Assembly: GCA_037176885.1 (NCBI GenBank)
Contig: JAWWNJ010000038.1
Location: forward strand, 496,001-560,000
From: Favolaschia claudopus
Lineage: Eukaryota > Basidiomycota > Agaricomycetes > Agaricales > Mycenaceae
DNA: 64,000 nucleotides
Direction of reading: 5' to 3'
A program made the position numbers and the translations under genes. Of this stretch, positions 39,573-51,239 are shown piece after piece (the stretch's first letter is position 1; every line of letters begins with the position of its first letter). The notes beneath the pieces were generated by a model, which saw only the letters and a list, made by a program, of their open reading frames with translations, did not search any database and was not told where the DNA came from.

Positions 39573-42315
39573 GCTGGATAACCGGTACAGGATTATTTTG
39601 CCTGTGCAACTACTCCGCGTTCCTGATTCAAAATACACCCCTTCCTTTCCCTTTTTTTTTTTTCCTTTCCCTGGTATTTGTACTTCGGGCATGGCAACGC
39701 GCTGCATCTGTCTCGAGGCTTTATATCTTGATTGCGTGTCTTCGCGCTGCTCTAACACTCCCCTCTGGCTTTTCTGAGTCAAAAGGCAATTATTCTTGCT
39801 GCGTACCTTTCTATCGGAGCTAGATTTCGCTTTGTTGGTCGCATTCAGGGATCACTCTGTTTTGTTCTGATTCAAAAAGTAATTACTACTCCTGTTGCAT
39901 ATCGGTGGTAGGTTTCGTTTTACCAGTCGCATTCATTAGCCCTTCTTTCTATTGCTCATTCTTCGGCCGTTGCGCTGTATGAATGTCACAAAATGCTACC
40001 TCGGCGGTGCATTGTGCTCTCACCTGGGTTGTTTTCCTGGAATCAGCTATCTTTTCTCCAATCTCGACTCTTTACGGCACAATTTTCCATGTCGCTGCGG
40101 TTTTCGCCGTGAATTTGACGGTGCCTGCCTTCTTCAAACAGGGCGGCTACTGTATTCCACCTCTATTTCTCAGGACCATTCAGAACGAGACATGTGGATG
40201 CGCATTTACTTTGCTGTTCAGCCGCAGCTGCGGTGTCTGCTCACTCGGCTTTCTCGTTCGAATATGATGCGACATGATTGACGGATCTCGTTGTCCTGAT
40301 TTTCTCCTTCCGAGTCGCTAAGACTTGCAATATCTGCTGCACTCCTCACTCTCTGTGCATCACAGTCAACAAAAGGTCTCAGATTCCACTTCTCAGTTTG
40401 AAGCCGATTCGAATTCAACGTGCTTCTTAATAGATATTCGCCGAATTGCTACTCCCCTCTGTGTCCGTCTCCGGACGATTTAAACCTTGACTGGATTTCC
40501 TTGTTTTCTTAACTCTCATAATTATGTGGCTTTCCCTCCTCCTATCTTTTCTCTCCCCATGTTCGGTGTGCAAGTGGCAAGGTAGCTACCGTAGCTCCGC
40601 TGCCCGGATTCAACCAGCTGTTTCCAACTTCATGCATGTTTGTCTCAACAAACTGTATCATTCACCCAGCGAATCAATGCTCTGGTTTTCTCGGGCTGCA
40701 AGTGCTTGACTATGTCACATGAAGTCCCCGCGAAGCCGTCTCACAGAACACTTGTTCGACAGTCCCGGGTCGTTTTCTGTAACCAGATTCGGACTTAATC
40801 TCAAAGCTCTTGGTCTACCCACACAGCCGCTTGCGAGTGGCTAAATTCTGTTCATCAAACCTGTTCTCCGTCTTTAACATTCCCGTCTCTTTCATGTCTC
40901 AGGTCTTATTGCGGAAATGCGTTTGGCTTGATCGATTTCAACTCACGATGATCCTGCGTTGAGGTTTCTTCCTGACTCGGATTTGCTCTTCCGCAACCTC
41001 CTGAGTCTCTGTACTACACTGGTGACCTTTGTTACCTTTGTTATAATCCTTCAACTTTGAGCAGTCAAGAAGCAACGTATACATTCTTATCCTGCTGCGA
41101 ACCTCAGGCTTGGAATTACAGGCTCCATTCATTTGGTTCAACAATAGCTGCATTCAACTTTGGAAGACATCCAATTTGATTTTTCATCTACTACAGTACA
41201 ATGTCTTTGGGGGAGTCGTCTTTCGGATTCCGCCTGTCCGGTCTCTAAGTTCCCTGGGTTTTGTGGGTTAGTGCTCATCCGGAAGCCTCACTCACAGAGA
41301 TCCCAGAAACCGAAGTTTCCGGGGCTCCTCTTCCCAAAGACTTATTTGATTATTTCCTAGTGACTTAGCTAGCTTGGACCTCAAGATTATATGTAGAATG
41401 TAGAAAGGGTACATGGTAAGGTACTTCATACACTATCTACTTTAGAAACTCCTCTCACACTCCAGCCTCAGTAACGGCCCAAAGTTTTAGAACCCGGTGA
41501 TCCGATATTATTTCCGAGTCAGTGTACGAACAATAGATAAACAAAACACACCTTTGGATCGACGCTCGCTGACTTGTTCGTAGAGTTTACTCAACGACAA
41601 CGGCGAGGCAAATAGCAAAGGGGTAGCCGCTACAGTGAGTAAGGGAAGTTGTTAGTGCAAAGTGTGAGGGGGTGGGTAGTACTACGACGCACTTTTTATC
41701 TTCTCGCCCACTTCAGTCTTCGACCAGTAGATCTCTGCACGAGTTGCGGGGCATTTGCGGGAGAAGAAACCACGGCGGCGGGCGGGGAAAAGGTGTATGT
41801 GGCCCGTGGGGTGGTGCAAGCGGGTCGAAGGTAGAGGCGCTGCCAGAGTTCTCGAGTCATTGACAGTCACATTGAAGGAAGGCGAAGGCGACGGCGACGA
41901 CAACGACAACGGCGAGAGTGGTGGTACGTGACGACAACGACGGCGACGGCGTCGAGGTTGATCCTGGCGATGTGGTGGTGGTGGTGGGAGGCAAGGGACG
42001 TGCGAGGTCGTCCGCAGTATATGTGCTGCGGATGTGGAGCTGACGTCACTTCTCGGCATTTCGGCATTTGGACTTCAACACTTTTTCGCGATTTCTGCGC
42101 AGCACCACCCTCCGATTTTAATGTCATTGAGGAGGTGAGCATCGGGTGAAATTCGTTGAATGGGACCTGATTTCTCTGGGATACATGAAAGAGAAAAATC
42201 ATGGACATTTCCATGAAATAATTGATTCATCGTCTAGGCACATGAAAATCATGCGCCGATGTTTTCACAGTGTTATGTGAATTAACAGCGTCTGTATAAT
42301 TCACGGTAAGTTTTA
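39573..42315. other. Large stretch without a supported gene
   Basis: CT-rich plus strand with short ORFs. Two diverged tandem copies of about 95 bp lie near 39775-39955 (TCTGA(G/T)TCAAAA start). A GACGAC/GTGGTG-type microsatellite lies at 41880-41995. Scraps near 42225-42300 resemble the CACTGTGG-family interior (TTCACAGTGTTATGTGAATT). Confidence 0.4.
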
Positions 42316-42620
42316 TTAAGGGGTATGTATTAATATGTATGAGATCCGCACCCGCCGGCCAAGAGCAATTGAGAGCGGTTGGGGCGCTGGCTGTTTCCGA
42401 GGACGCCCAATTGGGCCTTTGGGCTTCGGCTCTTCAATTGGAATACCCGCGGCCAAGGACGCTCTTTTTGCAGATGTCCCGTTCCGGGAGGGCGGCCCCG
42501 GCGCTTTGGCGACTCGTCTAGGTCGACAGATTTTGCTCGTGAAATCTTGTTCCGAGAACCCTTGGGTCTTCCGGGCCCACGCTTCACAGCTGCTGGAATC
42601 GGGCTGCAGTTTCTGAATTG
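42316..42620 (-). pseudogene. AT-hook protein fragment with a frame break
   Basis: Two overlapping minus-strand frames together give three AT-hook cores: KRGPGRPKGSRNK and PKRRGRPPGT in one frame, and GPIGRPRKQP in the other after a shift near 42460. AT-hooks bind the minor groove of AT-rich DNA and are found in chromatin proteins and some transposases. A splice acceptor (TTCAATTCAG) precedes the first hook at about 42615, suggesting a larger original gene whose upstream exons I cannot trace. Confidence 0.5.
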
Positions 42621-42874
42621 AAGGATGAAAGTTGTTAGCAAGATAATGGCAAGCGCAAAGAGACGTGGACACACCGAGAATTCAAGTTTTCCTCAGAAAT
42701 ATCTCTTTCATTTGTCCGCCCCCTTACTGTTTCCGACTCTTCCCTAGCTTGGTTTTCTTGGTTGAGATTAAGTGATGATACGGTATTCATTAACCACCGA
42801 CAGACGCGTCGCGCGACGCGACGTGACGGCAGAGTGCGATGATGAGAAGAAGAGCGTCGAAATGGGAAGGAGAG

Positions 42875-43155
42875 AAAAATCGGTCATTTCGAGGGCTTTA
42901 TTTCGCCGGAAACAGCCTCAGATTGCCGAGGGTTTTACTGGCCGAGGCCATCGGCTTTAATCGGTCTGGCGACCGATTTGCCATCACCCTTGGAATGGCG
43001 GGGTTGCCGACCAGGAAAAATCGGTCATTTCGAGGGCTTTATTTCGCCGGAAACAGCCTCAGATTGCCGAGGGTTTTACTGGCCGAGGCCATCGGCTTTA
43101 ATCGGTCTGGCGACCGATTTGCCATCACCCTTGGAATGGCGGGGTTGCCGACCAG
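42875..43155. repeat. Two perfect tandem 141-bp units
   Basis: Units 42875-43015 and 43016-43155 are identical as far as I can read (AAAAATCGGTCATTTCGAGG start). 141 is 47 codons, so the forward frame 42839-43249 repeats 47 residues. Inner blocks CCGAGGCCATCGG and GGTCTGGCGACCGATT are palindromic. Confidence 0.9.
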
Positions 43156-43520
43156 AGTGCGTTCCTATTACATAATCTGTCAGAAGTTTCACCACGTGCT
43201 GCATACGTGTCGCCTGGCTCAGGCTTGTTGCCTGCTAATAGCTATGTAGTAATGTACAGACTTAGTTCCTAAGATTTACATTGTTATCACACCGCCTTGA
43301 CACCGCTTGACCTTTTGATGCCCGGAAGTGATGACATCAGCACAGCCACCTTCCTGTTTAGGAAACACCTGGCACGTTCCGGTTCGCCAACCATTTCGCG
43401 TTTTCCCTCTTCAGCCTTGGCTTCGGCTTCAGCTCGTAGCTCAGATATTGATTGGACTCGAGCCCTCGAGCCCTCGAATACATGGGCAGCAAAGTACGAA
43501 TCAAACTCAAATTCACCTAC

Positions 43521-43674
43521 TACTGTACTATTTCGGTCAATTCGCCTGTCACGCGTCACACCCGATTTCCGGCGACCCCGCCAATAATTTTCTTTCGATT
43601 TTAGCGGAATTTGGGGATTTGTCGGAAAAATTAGAAAATCAGGTGCGCGGCGAATTGATCGAAATAGTACAGTA
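43521..43674. mobile_element. 154-bp TIR element of the TACTGTA type
   Basis: Ends TACTGTACTATTTCGGTCAA and its near complement, TA-bounded, with GTCACGCGTCACA inside. Confidence 0.8.
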
Positions 43675-45720
43675 CTACAAGGTTTCAACCTGAGAACAAT
43701 GAGAATTGAATTGGAACTTTGAATGTCGCGACGGAAATTTTAATTCGTATAGGCAGCCATCGTTCCAATACACAGTTTAAATCTCAAGAGCAATAAAAAT
43801 GTTTAACGAGGGACTGAATATTCGGTATATCCTCACAACCCCGCTGATTTGGCACGGAGGCGGAAAAAATCAAACAGTAAAGATAGCACAAAAGATAGAA
43901 GAGAAGTAAATACATCCCTGACCTTCACCCAATTGCGTACACCTTTATGAGCCCTATGTTTAGTTCTTACTTTACTTCTGAGGGAACATGGACGGAGGGA
44001 GCAAACTACTGACACTAGTGAGAGTTTGTTTCAAGTAAGTTGCAACGGGGCCTTGTATTTTCGGGGTGTAGTGTAGGGTTCATATTTCAGCTTTGCGTAC
44101 TCCCCTTCCCTCCTGTCGCTTCCTACTTATTCCCCATTCAGATCCTGCTCTGCTACAATTATGAGAACGTCTGGTTCGAACTCATATCTCCGTTGATAGT
44201 TCTCCTTTGACTCTCATTCAAAGGGATTCCACTGCATTATCAGACTTTTCTTGACCCTGATTCGATTGATAGCGTCCTTTTTTTAGTACATCTACTCTGT
44301 GAGAACTGCGCAAGGAATTGTCATCGTTGCAATTTGATTCGGTTCAAATTCATTTGACCTACTTTCATTTTCTCGTGAGGTTGATTCTCTAGCTGCGACG
44401 TGCAATGAGATGCACATTGTGGTGCGTGTCTTCGTCGTTTTATCTAATTGCGTTCGGTTTTGTTTCAATTCGACTCATTCCTGGATTTATTGAGTCTGCC
44501 TTGCGATTCCTACCAGGTCGTACACTTCCCTTTGAAATCGTATTCATTTCACCCATTGACTCCGCTGTAGGACAATTTCGGCGCTTACGAATTACCAGTG
44601 GGTGGTTTTGCTTGCACTCATTCATCCGGCGCACTGTATTAGTGCTCAACAAACGATTTATTGCGCTATATATGGATATGTAGGCGGTATGCGTGCAATT
44701 TCTTTCGGGATCACGGCTGACTAGCCAGTTTTCGGACTGAGACGGGTGAGTTCGCACAGCGGAGAGCGGATTGTACCGCGTGGGGATCGTGGAGATTGGG
44801 TGCGAGTCGAGGACAGCGGTGAGGTGCGCATGCGAGGCAGGAAAGTGTTAATGACAGTAATTGGTTAAGAGATCCAAAAACAGTGTGCGAGGTCAGCAGC
44901 GCGTCCGTAGAGGGGGGCCCGTGTGAGAGGTTTGAGGTTACTCCTAAGAGTGACAAGGGCACCGGCAGAATCGAAGACGGCGGGGTGAATGGATATGGTG
45001 CCGGTACCGTGGAGGAGGGGAGGAAGAAGCAAAACGTGTAACAAATAACACACTTCTGCAGCTATAGATTGCTGGTAAGAACATCAAGCTAATTGCCAGA
45101 GTTGCCGATATCCACACAATGTACAAAGATCTGGTGAGTATTGCAAGGCAGAAGAAGGATTCTTCACGGTGACAAAAAATCGCAGTCTGCGTTCGAAACA
45201 CACGGACCTTAGTTCAGGTAGCCACTCATAGCCACCTAGAAGGATTGCCAGGGTAAATTAAATAGGCCTGCGCTGGAAAGACGCGTCTGAACGCATCGTA
45301 GACCTTCTCGAGCGCGCTCCTTCCCGAAAGAATCTCGATCCAAATTGGCTCGGAAGATGAGACGCGACGGCCCAACGGGACGACTCTGAGAGCTAATATG
45401 ACTGAGGAGTGTTGATAACATGCTTCGAACGAGTCCCGTAGTGAGAAAATGAGACAAGAATGCAATAGCGTCGCGCGAGATGGAAGTAGACAGCAGGAAG
45501 CAGAACGAGTAAACACAGCCAAATATACTCTGATCGCTGTCGGCTTCGTTCCGGCGGCTTCCTGCCCAGACCTTCCTAAGTCCCCACATCCACCATCACG
45601 AAAATCAATCAAACGTCAAAACTGTCATTGGAATTACAGATTAGGAAAGAGCTCCGGCTCTGCGTAAACTACGCCAACAAGGATTACGCAGGAAGGTCTG
45701 GGTATCCGAGACTATTAGAA
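43675..45720. other. Intergenic; weak hint of a membrane protein
   Basis: A minus-strand frame at 44944-45201 has a hydrophobic run (FFCLAILTRSLYIVWISATL) of transmembrane character, and another minus frame lies at 45226-45612. Neither has a recognisable family, and splice links are not convincing. I do not call a gene. Confidence 0.25.
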
Positions 45721-46275
45721 TAGAGAGTTTGCGGTGAGCCGCCAGAAGCCACCAGAAGCCACCTGGCGGCTCTAATGGCATGCGGATTGGAGCGGCTATG
45801 CTGTCTGGCGGCTCGTTTGGCGGCTGGTAAGACTGGTTCAAATTTGGTTTTGCGAGTCTATTCTTAGTACTTAGTCATCTATATCTTGAGCCATACACAA
45901 ACGAAGAAAATTGGACCCGAAAATCTGACGCTATCGCACATTTGAGCGGAAGACTTCGGTTGACGCTGGAAATTGCTTCAATTCAAAACAATTATGCACG
46001 TTTGGACAACGAGCTCTCATTGGCTGAAGGTATAGTCAAATATACAAGGTACCCAACCTCGAAATTGTGCTAAGGACCGCGCGAGACGAGCCGCTGAACG
46101 AGCCGCCACATGAAGTAGCCGCTCCAATCCGCATGCCGTTGGAGCCACCAGGTGGCTTCTGGCGGCTCACCGCGGGAGGAGGAGGAGCGAGCGCGGCGCT
46201 CCTGAAGTAGCCGCTCCAATCCGCATGCCGTTGGAGCCACCAGGTGGCTTCTGGCGGCTCACCGCAAACTCTCTA
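45721..46275. mobile_element. 555-bp TIR element, hAT-like termini
   Basis: Perfect inverted ends of at least 33 bp start TAGAGAGTTTGCGGTGAGCC. Inside the right half, a block with GTAGCCGCTCCAATCCGCAT and GGTGGCTTCTGGCGGCTCAC occurs twice (about 46108-46170 and 46202-46265). No 8-bp duplication is visible at the flanks. The TAG start and GGCGGCTC-rich ends resemble the hAT element at 56627. Confidence 0.8.
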
Positions 46276-47529
46276 ATGTCAAATTTTTCTCTGCCGTTCC
46301 CGGAAAGGAAATCACCCCTCAACGTTCGTCATGTCCAAATTTGGCTTTCCTTCGACTGCTTCTCAAATAATAGGGGATTTCCTTTTTGAGAAGCGTCAAG
46401 AAAAAAGTACTTTCCGGATCGGCTGTAAGTGTCAGCGTAATTTGCTGTTCGGTAACGCCTGTATCGAGTGGTCTCGAAGAAAGTGCGTTTGTGTAGAGAA
46501 CGTCGTGGTTCCGGTTACAAACACATCAAGACTACGTAAATATTACGAGAGTACAGTATGCTGGAAAGTGAACAGTGGTAAATAATTATCGCTAACACTC
46601 CCCCTCAGCGAGTGGACTCGAGTACGGGATGAATAAGTAGAGGGCATAATGGAGAATATGTAAAATATATGTACTTCCGACCCAATACGACCCAGCATTC
46701 CCTCAGGTAGAGCGTCGACGCTGTGTCGTGGCTCTCCAGCACACGCGGTCGCGGATCGAAAACTGTTGGCGCTGACACACTTGGGTCTCTGGCCCAGTCG
46801 TAACGTGTCCGCCCGTTGCAGCTGTGGCGGTCTTCTGGTCATCGTATTATCGGCTCCGTAGTCTTCGCTGCTGCTCTGGATGTCGCCGATCAAGACCTCC
46901 GCCCGTCACATTGTGCACCTAGGCGGTATAATCGAGTCGGCCCCCCATACTGAGCGTGGTGGGCCTCCATACCCCTTATCTGGTTTTTAGACTGTTCCGC
47001 GTGCACAATGGAAGGAAGGGGAAAAAGACTGTGTGAAGTCGGCGATAGATGATGCGCGACGGGGTGAATGAAAGTGAATTGCGCGCTTGGGCGCGTGAGA
47101 CGCGAGTGTCAGTGTGCGGCAGCTGAGGTGAGACGTTAATGAGGAAGCAAGAAGATCCCCCTGTGTCGGCCGTTCGCGTCGAAGTTGGCGGTGCGAAAGT
47201 CGCCATGAGCAAGTCGTCGAATGCAGGGACTGCTCTAAATGCCCCCCCTGTGATGCCTGTGCGAGGTGTAGCAGTGACCGTCCTATAGGCCTTAAAAGTC
47301 GGTCGGCGGACCCTAAAGCCCTTTTGAAGGGCAAAGGTCTATAGCTATAGGGCTTTATAGGCCTATAAATGTCACGTGTTAGCGCTTGGACCACGCCTCG
47401 GGCTGCAATCACTTGTAGAAGGAGAGGCTCCCCTGGGCATGCGAGGAGGGTGTGCGCGATGTCGCACTGCCCGGAACGTCAGGACGAGAGTGTATGGTGG
47501 CGGACTGAACTTCGTGACGAGTCAGAGTC
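46276..47529. other. Intergenic, no gene recognised
   Basis: Contains a short inverted patch at 47284-47370 (CCTATAGGCCTT and AGGCCTATA). No supported coding region. Confidence 0.4.
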
Positions 47530-47757
47530 TACTGTATCATTTCGACCAAAGATTCAGCCACTGTGACCTGTGACCCCAAAGATTCAAATTTTCAATCATT
47601 CAAATTGCCTTTTTAGGGAATTTCCGGTGATTTCCGGGGCTATTTTGATGGGAAAACGGCCCAAAACAGCCTTGTGACATAGGACACCTTTTGCGAACAT
47701 TCAATTCAGGCCCCGCTGTGACCTGTGACCTGAAAAAACGGTCGAAATGATACAGTA
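47530..47757. mobile_element. 228-bp TIR element of the TACTGTA type
   Basis: Ends TACTGTATCATTTCGACC and its complement, TA-bounded, each followed inward by a CTGTGACCTGTGACC block in inverted orientation. Confidence 0.85.
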
Positions 47758-48092
47758 GTCTGGAATTTACCGCGTGGCAGGTCATAGGAGGGTCGCCTTA
47801 TTTATAATCATCGCGTTTGGGTTCCCACGGCAGTTCCTGCCTCTTTCAACTGCGTGGTCGCTCATTTTCCCATAGTCTGAACGATAAGATGCATTAATAG
47901 CAGTTTCTCTACACTCCCGGGAGGTCAGAACCTCTTATTTTCTATTTTGCAGTCCAAAGGCGAGTATTGTTTCTCTTCGCCGCCTTTGGCCGGCGGCGAA
48001 CACCTCAAATTGAACTCATCCAAATCTCATCCGTTTCGTAGACAGACGCTCTATAGTATCAGCTCGGTGCCCTCGCTATATAGAGTCTGTTA

Positions 48093-48531
48093 GTTACCGC
48101 GCCCCTCGGACCGCGTCAGGATCTTATTAGCTAATCTTATATAAGCCGGGAATCGCCGGTTTGTGTTTTCCCCCTTGCATTGTCGGGTTTTAATACTATT
48201 TCTACTTCTAAGCTACTCCAAGCCGAGTTTCAATCTTTGTGCGCTCTTTCTCAAATTTTCTGAGGCGTTTTGGGCTTAAGTTGAATGCATTTTAGAGCTC
48301 GGCCGAGAGGCCCGATCTCCACGTGATGCAAACGCGCTACCTTTTCCTGCAGCACGTCGTCTTGTTATCAAAGATCTGAGGAGACAGAAAGCTAGTTTCA
48401 GGTATTATGATGAGCATTTTCTAAAGAAATGCGGAAAGAACGCGATTTTTGAGGGAGATATACGCGACGTGAACTCTGCTTATATAATATTAGCTAATAA
48501 CATTCTGACGCGGTTGGAGGGGCGCGGTAAC
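48093..48531. mobile_element. 439-bp TIR element (GTTACCGCGCCCC family)
   Basis: Imperfect inverted ends of about 52 bp: GTTACCGCGCCCCTC, CCGCGTCAG, TTATTAGCTAAT and TTATATAAGC in order at both ends. Target duplication not resolved. No coding content. Confidence 0.75.
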
Positions 48532-48713
48532 CATAGTCTTCGTTTCTCGAGTTTTTTTCTGTGCCGATAATGCGTTTTGGATCATTTGAAAGCCTTTTAA
48601 TAAGGCGCGTAAATACGCGTTCTAGATGCCAGGATGGAACGTGAGAAATTTATGATTATATAATAAGGGGACCCGCCAATCACTAACCTCTTGGAAGTGA
48701 TCCATTTTACTTT

Positions 48714-49169
48714 TATGGTGCGCTCGGCCGAAATACCACCAAACAGAAACAAAATCTATTGCACCTGATCAGAACCTTCCCACGGCTGATCCTCTGGTGA
48801 AAACACTCCGATTAGGTAGTAGACTAATCCCTCTAAAGGAATTTACCATGCCCTCAAAACTCACAATAAATACTTTTTTCTCGAGGCGGATTTGAGACAT
48901 CAGTGATGCGATCAATTAATCAGTGATGTGAGCTTAAGGAATATGCCCGATTTAGGTTCCGGCTCTGGCTTCATATGCTCTCAGAGAGGTCCATGAGCTA
49001 CGTACTACACTAATTATAGCGAGGGAGTACGTTTTGAGTCTGCCCCGACCTTATTCTACAGCAGAAAATGCAATTTAAATTTGAAATTTTTCCGCCGGTC
49101 GATTTGAGACATCACTGATGGCATCAATGATGGGACCTATTTGGTGGTGTTTAGGCCGCGCGCACCATA
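48714..49169. mobile_element. 456-bp TIR element (TATGGTGCGC family)
   Basis: Inverted ends TATGGTGCGCTCGGCC and ACCACCAAA with TA at each end. An inner pair around TTTGAGACATCA(C/G)TGATG recurs. No ORF. Confidence 0.75.
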
Positions 49170-49826
49170 GAGCCTTCTACAATCTATTAAAATCCCTTGG
49201 CTTGCGGAATAATGTTCCAATATTTATGACAGTACTACATCACACATAAAGAGACATTCGCTAAGCAATTTTATTTCAGATTTACAATACATTTCTACCT
49301 GCGCTTCTTCCCGCGGCGCCCTGAAGAGCGCGGTGGGGGCGTGGAACGATGGGATAAACGTCGATCATGTGGCGTGTCGCCTCGAGAAGGCCCGGCTGCA
49401 TCAGACTGGCGCGCCTGAGATGGCCCCGCTTGAGATGACTGTGCTTGCGGCGGGGGCCGAGGCTGAGAAAGGTAACGATGAGTAAATTGATCAATAAAAT
49501 GGAACAGATCAACCTACCGGCGAATCGTCACTGTCGTCGTTATCATTGTGATTAACCTGAGGGCAGTCAGTTCACGTATCATGCGCAAAAAAAAAATCAA
49601 GCTCACCGACGAAGAGCGACGCCCAGACACATTGAAGGCCGCGTCAACCTCGTCTTTTTCAGCGTCTGCGGCAGCCTGATCTCCCGCGGCGGAATGCCCG
49701 AGGGAATCGTCCGTATTGGGAAACAGGATGCTGTCCCAATGATGGAAGAGCTCCAACGCCCACGAATCCTGCAGCCGAAGACCTTCACGAAGACGCTTGA
49801 CGTAAACTTCATAGAGCGCCTGGTAT

Positions 49827-50433
49827 GTAAGATAGAGAGCGTGGGATCCCCGCACCCTTATGTCAGCATCACACTGTGACATTGTCACGCTCGACGTCGA
49901 GGGCTTATAGCACGATGCTAAGGTCCAGATTGGGAATTTTGCCCAATACAAGTCTTAGATAGAGGTTCAATGAAGGGTTCCTATTGGGCAGAGTTGCCAA
50001 AATGTCCCCTGGTCTCTTGCTATATGACCCACAAAAAAATTCAGACCACTTTTTTTCTGAGTGTTTCTATGTGGTTTTCTCACCAAATGGGACACTTTTC
50101 AAAAAATTCGGAAAAAAATTGGGCCAGCACAGCCACATGATAGTCATCTCGGCATGCTTCGGCAGCTCGCTTAAGGGTGGGACCTGTCAAACCTTTGCGG
50201 CGCAATGAGTGACAGAACCTCGTTGCAGTGTGGAAGGTGCTTTTCAAACCAAAAACCAAAATTTCAGAGCCGAAACAGCGAGAATGTCTTCTGAGTCTGT
50301 AGGTCAGCCCTTCCGCAGGCCGGAAAGAGCACGAAATTTTTTGTGCGACTGGGGATTTGGCCGTGGGAACGATTAATAAGCGTTACATAACGTGCTTAAG
50401 TAAGGTGCGGGGATCCCACGCTCTCTATCTTAC
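49827..50433. mobile_element. 607-bp TIR element inserted in the DUF6698-like gene
   Basis: Perfect 30-bp inverted ends: GTAAGATAGAGAGCGTGGGA continuing to TCCCCGCACC at 49827-49856, with complement at 50404-50433. It separates exon sequence ending ETGI from sequence starting YQAL. A one-ended relative is at 22533-22918. Target duplication not resolved. Confidence 0.85.
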
Positions 50434-50740
50434 TCAATACCTGTCTCCTCGCCGCATGGTGTGAATAGAATGTCTGCGGAGAACATCCAGATGGCCTGAA
50501 CAACGTGCGAATTAAAAACGGAAATAGATTATATATATGTACAATGAGTTCACCAAAACGGCAGCGTTCGCGATTGCACCGCTAGATGTACGCGTAATGT
50601 GGTGTATCTTGTCGATGGTTCGGGTCCGTGGGCGATTTGGGCCGCGATTCGTAAAAAGCCCCTTGGCGCCATGCTCGCCTCATGGATGCATGGATCAATA
50701 GTGAGTGCGCACAGTCTAGACGGGGACAGCTATGTACCTT

Positions 50741-50849
50741 TAGGAATGCTGCGAGCTCGTGCTAAGGGAGGGAGGAAAAAGGATGGTATATTTATGATTG
50801 CGGTGAGGGTGATGTGACCTCGCAGCGAGCGCTCTCGGGCCGGAACCCA
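50741..50849 (-). repeat. Ngaro repeat B2 (109 bp)
   Basis: 3' end of the element; beyond it the interrupted host-side exon resumes at AAGGTACATAG (minus strand). Confidence 0.93.
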
Positions 50850-50924
50850 AAGTCGGCGCGAAGCTGCACGAAACTACAAAAACTAAATACGATGTACATG
50901 CAATGTAAATGGGAGGTGGGTGGG

Positions 50925-51045
50925 AGAACTAAAAAACGAGAGCACGGGCGAAGGAACGCGCCCGGTGGTGGTGGTGGAAGAAAAAGAGGCGATGAGTCAC
51001 GGTGATGACTCCCACGTGCATTCCTCCGAGTGTATACACTCACTA
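50925..51045 (-). repeat. Ngaro repeat A2 (121 bp)
   Basis: Second copy of A, internal, directly joined to B1 through the shared TA at 51044-51045. Confidence 0.93.
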
Positions 51046-51152
51046 GGAATGCTGCGAGCTCGTGCTAAGGGAGGGAGGAAAAAGGATGGTATATTTATGA
51101 TTGCGGTGAGGGTGATGTGACCTCGCAGCGAGCGCTCTCGGGCCGGAACCCA
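51044..51152 (-). repeat. Ngaro repeat B1 (109 bp)
   Basis: Identical to 50741-50849. Lies just downstream of the recombinase gene. Includes the GCTCTCGGGCCGGAACCCA block. Confidence 0.93.
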
Positions 51153-51239
51153 GGAAGACAAGGCAGCCCGAGGGAGGAGGGGTTGCCGGGACAGCGAGGA
51201 GGGTGAGCTGAGGCCAAGAGAGCAAGAAAAGGGGTGCGG

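Noticed and set aside
44405..44683. 92-codon forward hydrophobic frame as a membrane protein
   Set aside because: No family, no splice context; one hydrophobic patch is weak evidence.
50599..50817. Forward 72-codon frame
   Set aside because: Antisense to exons of the interrupted DUF6698-like gene and running into Ngaro repeat B2.
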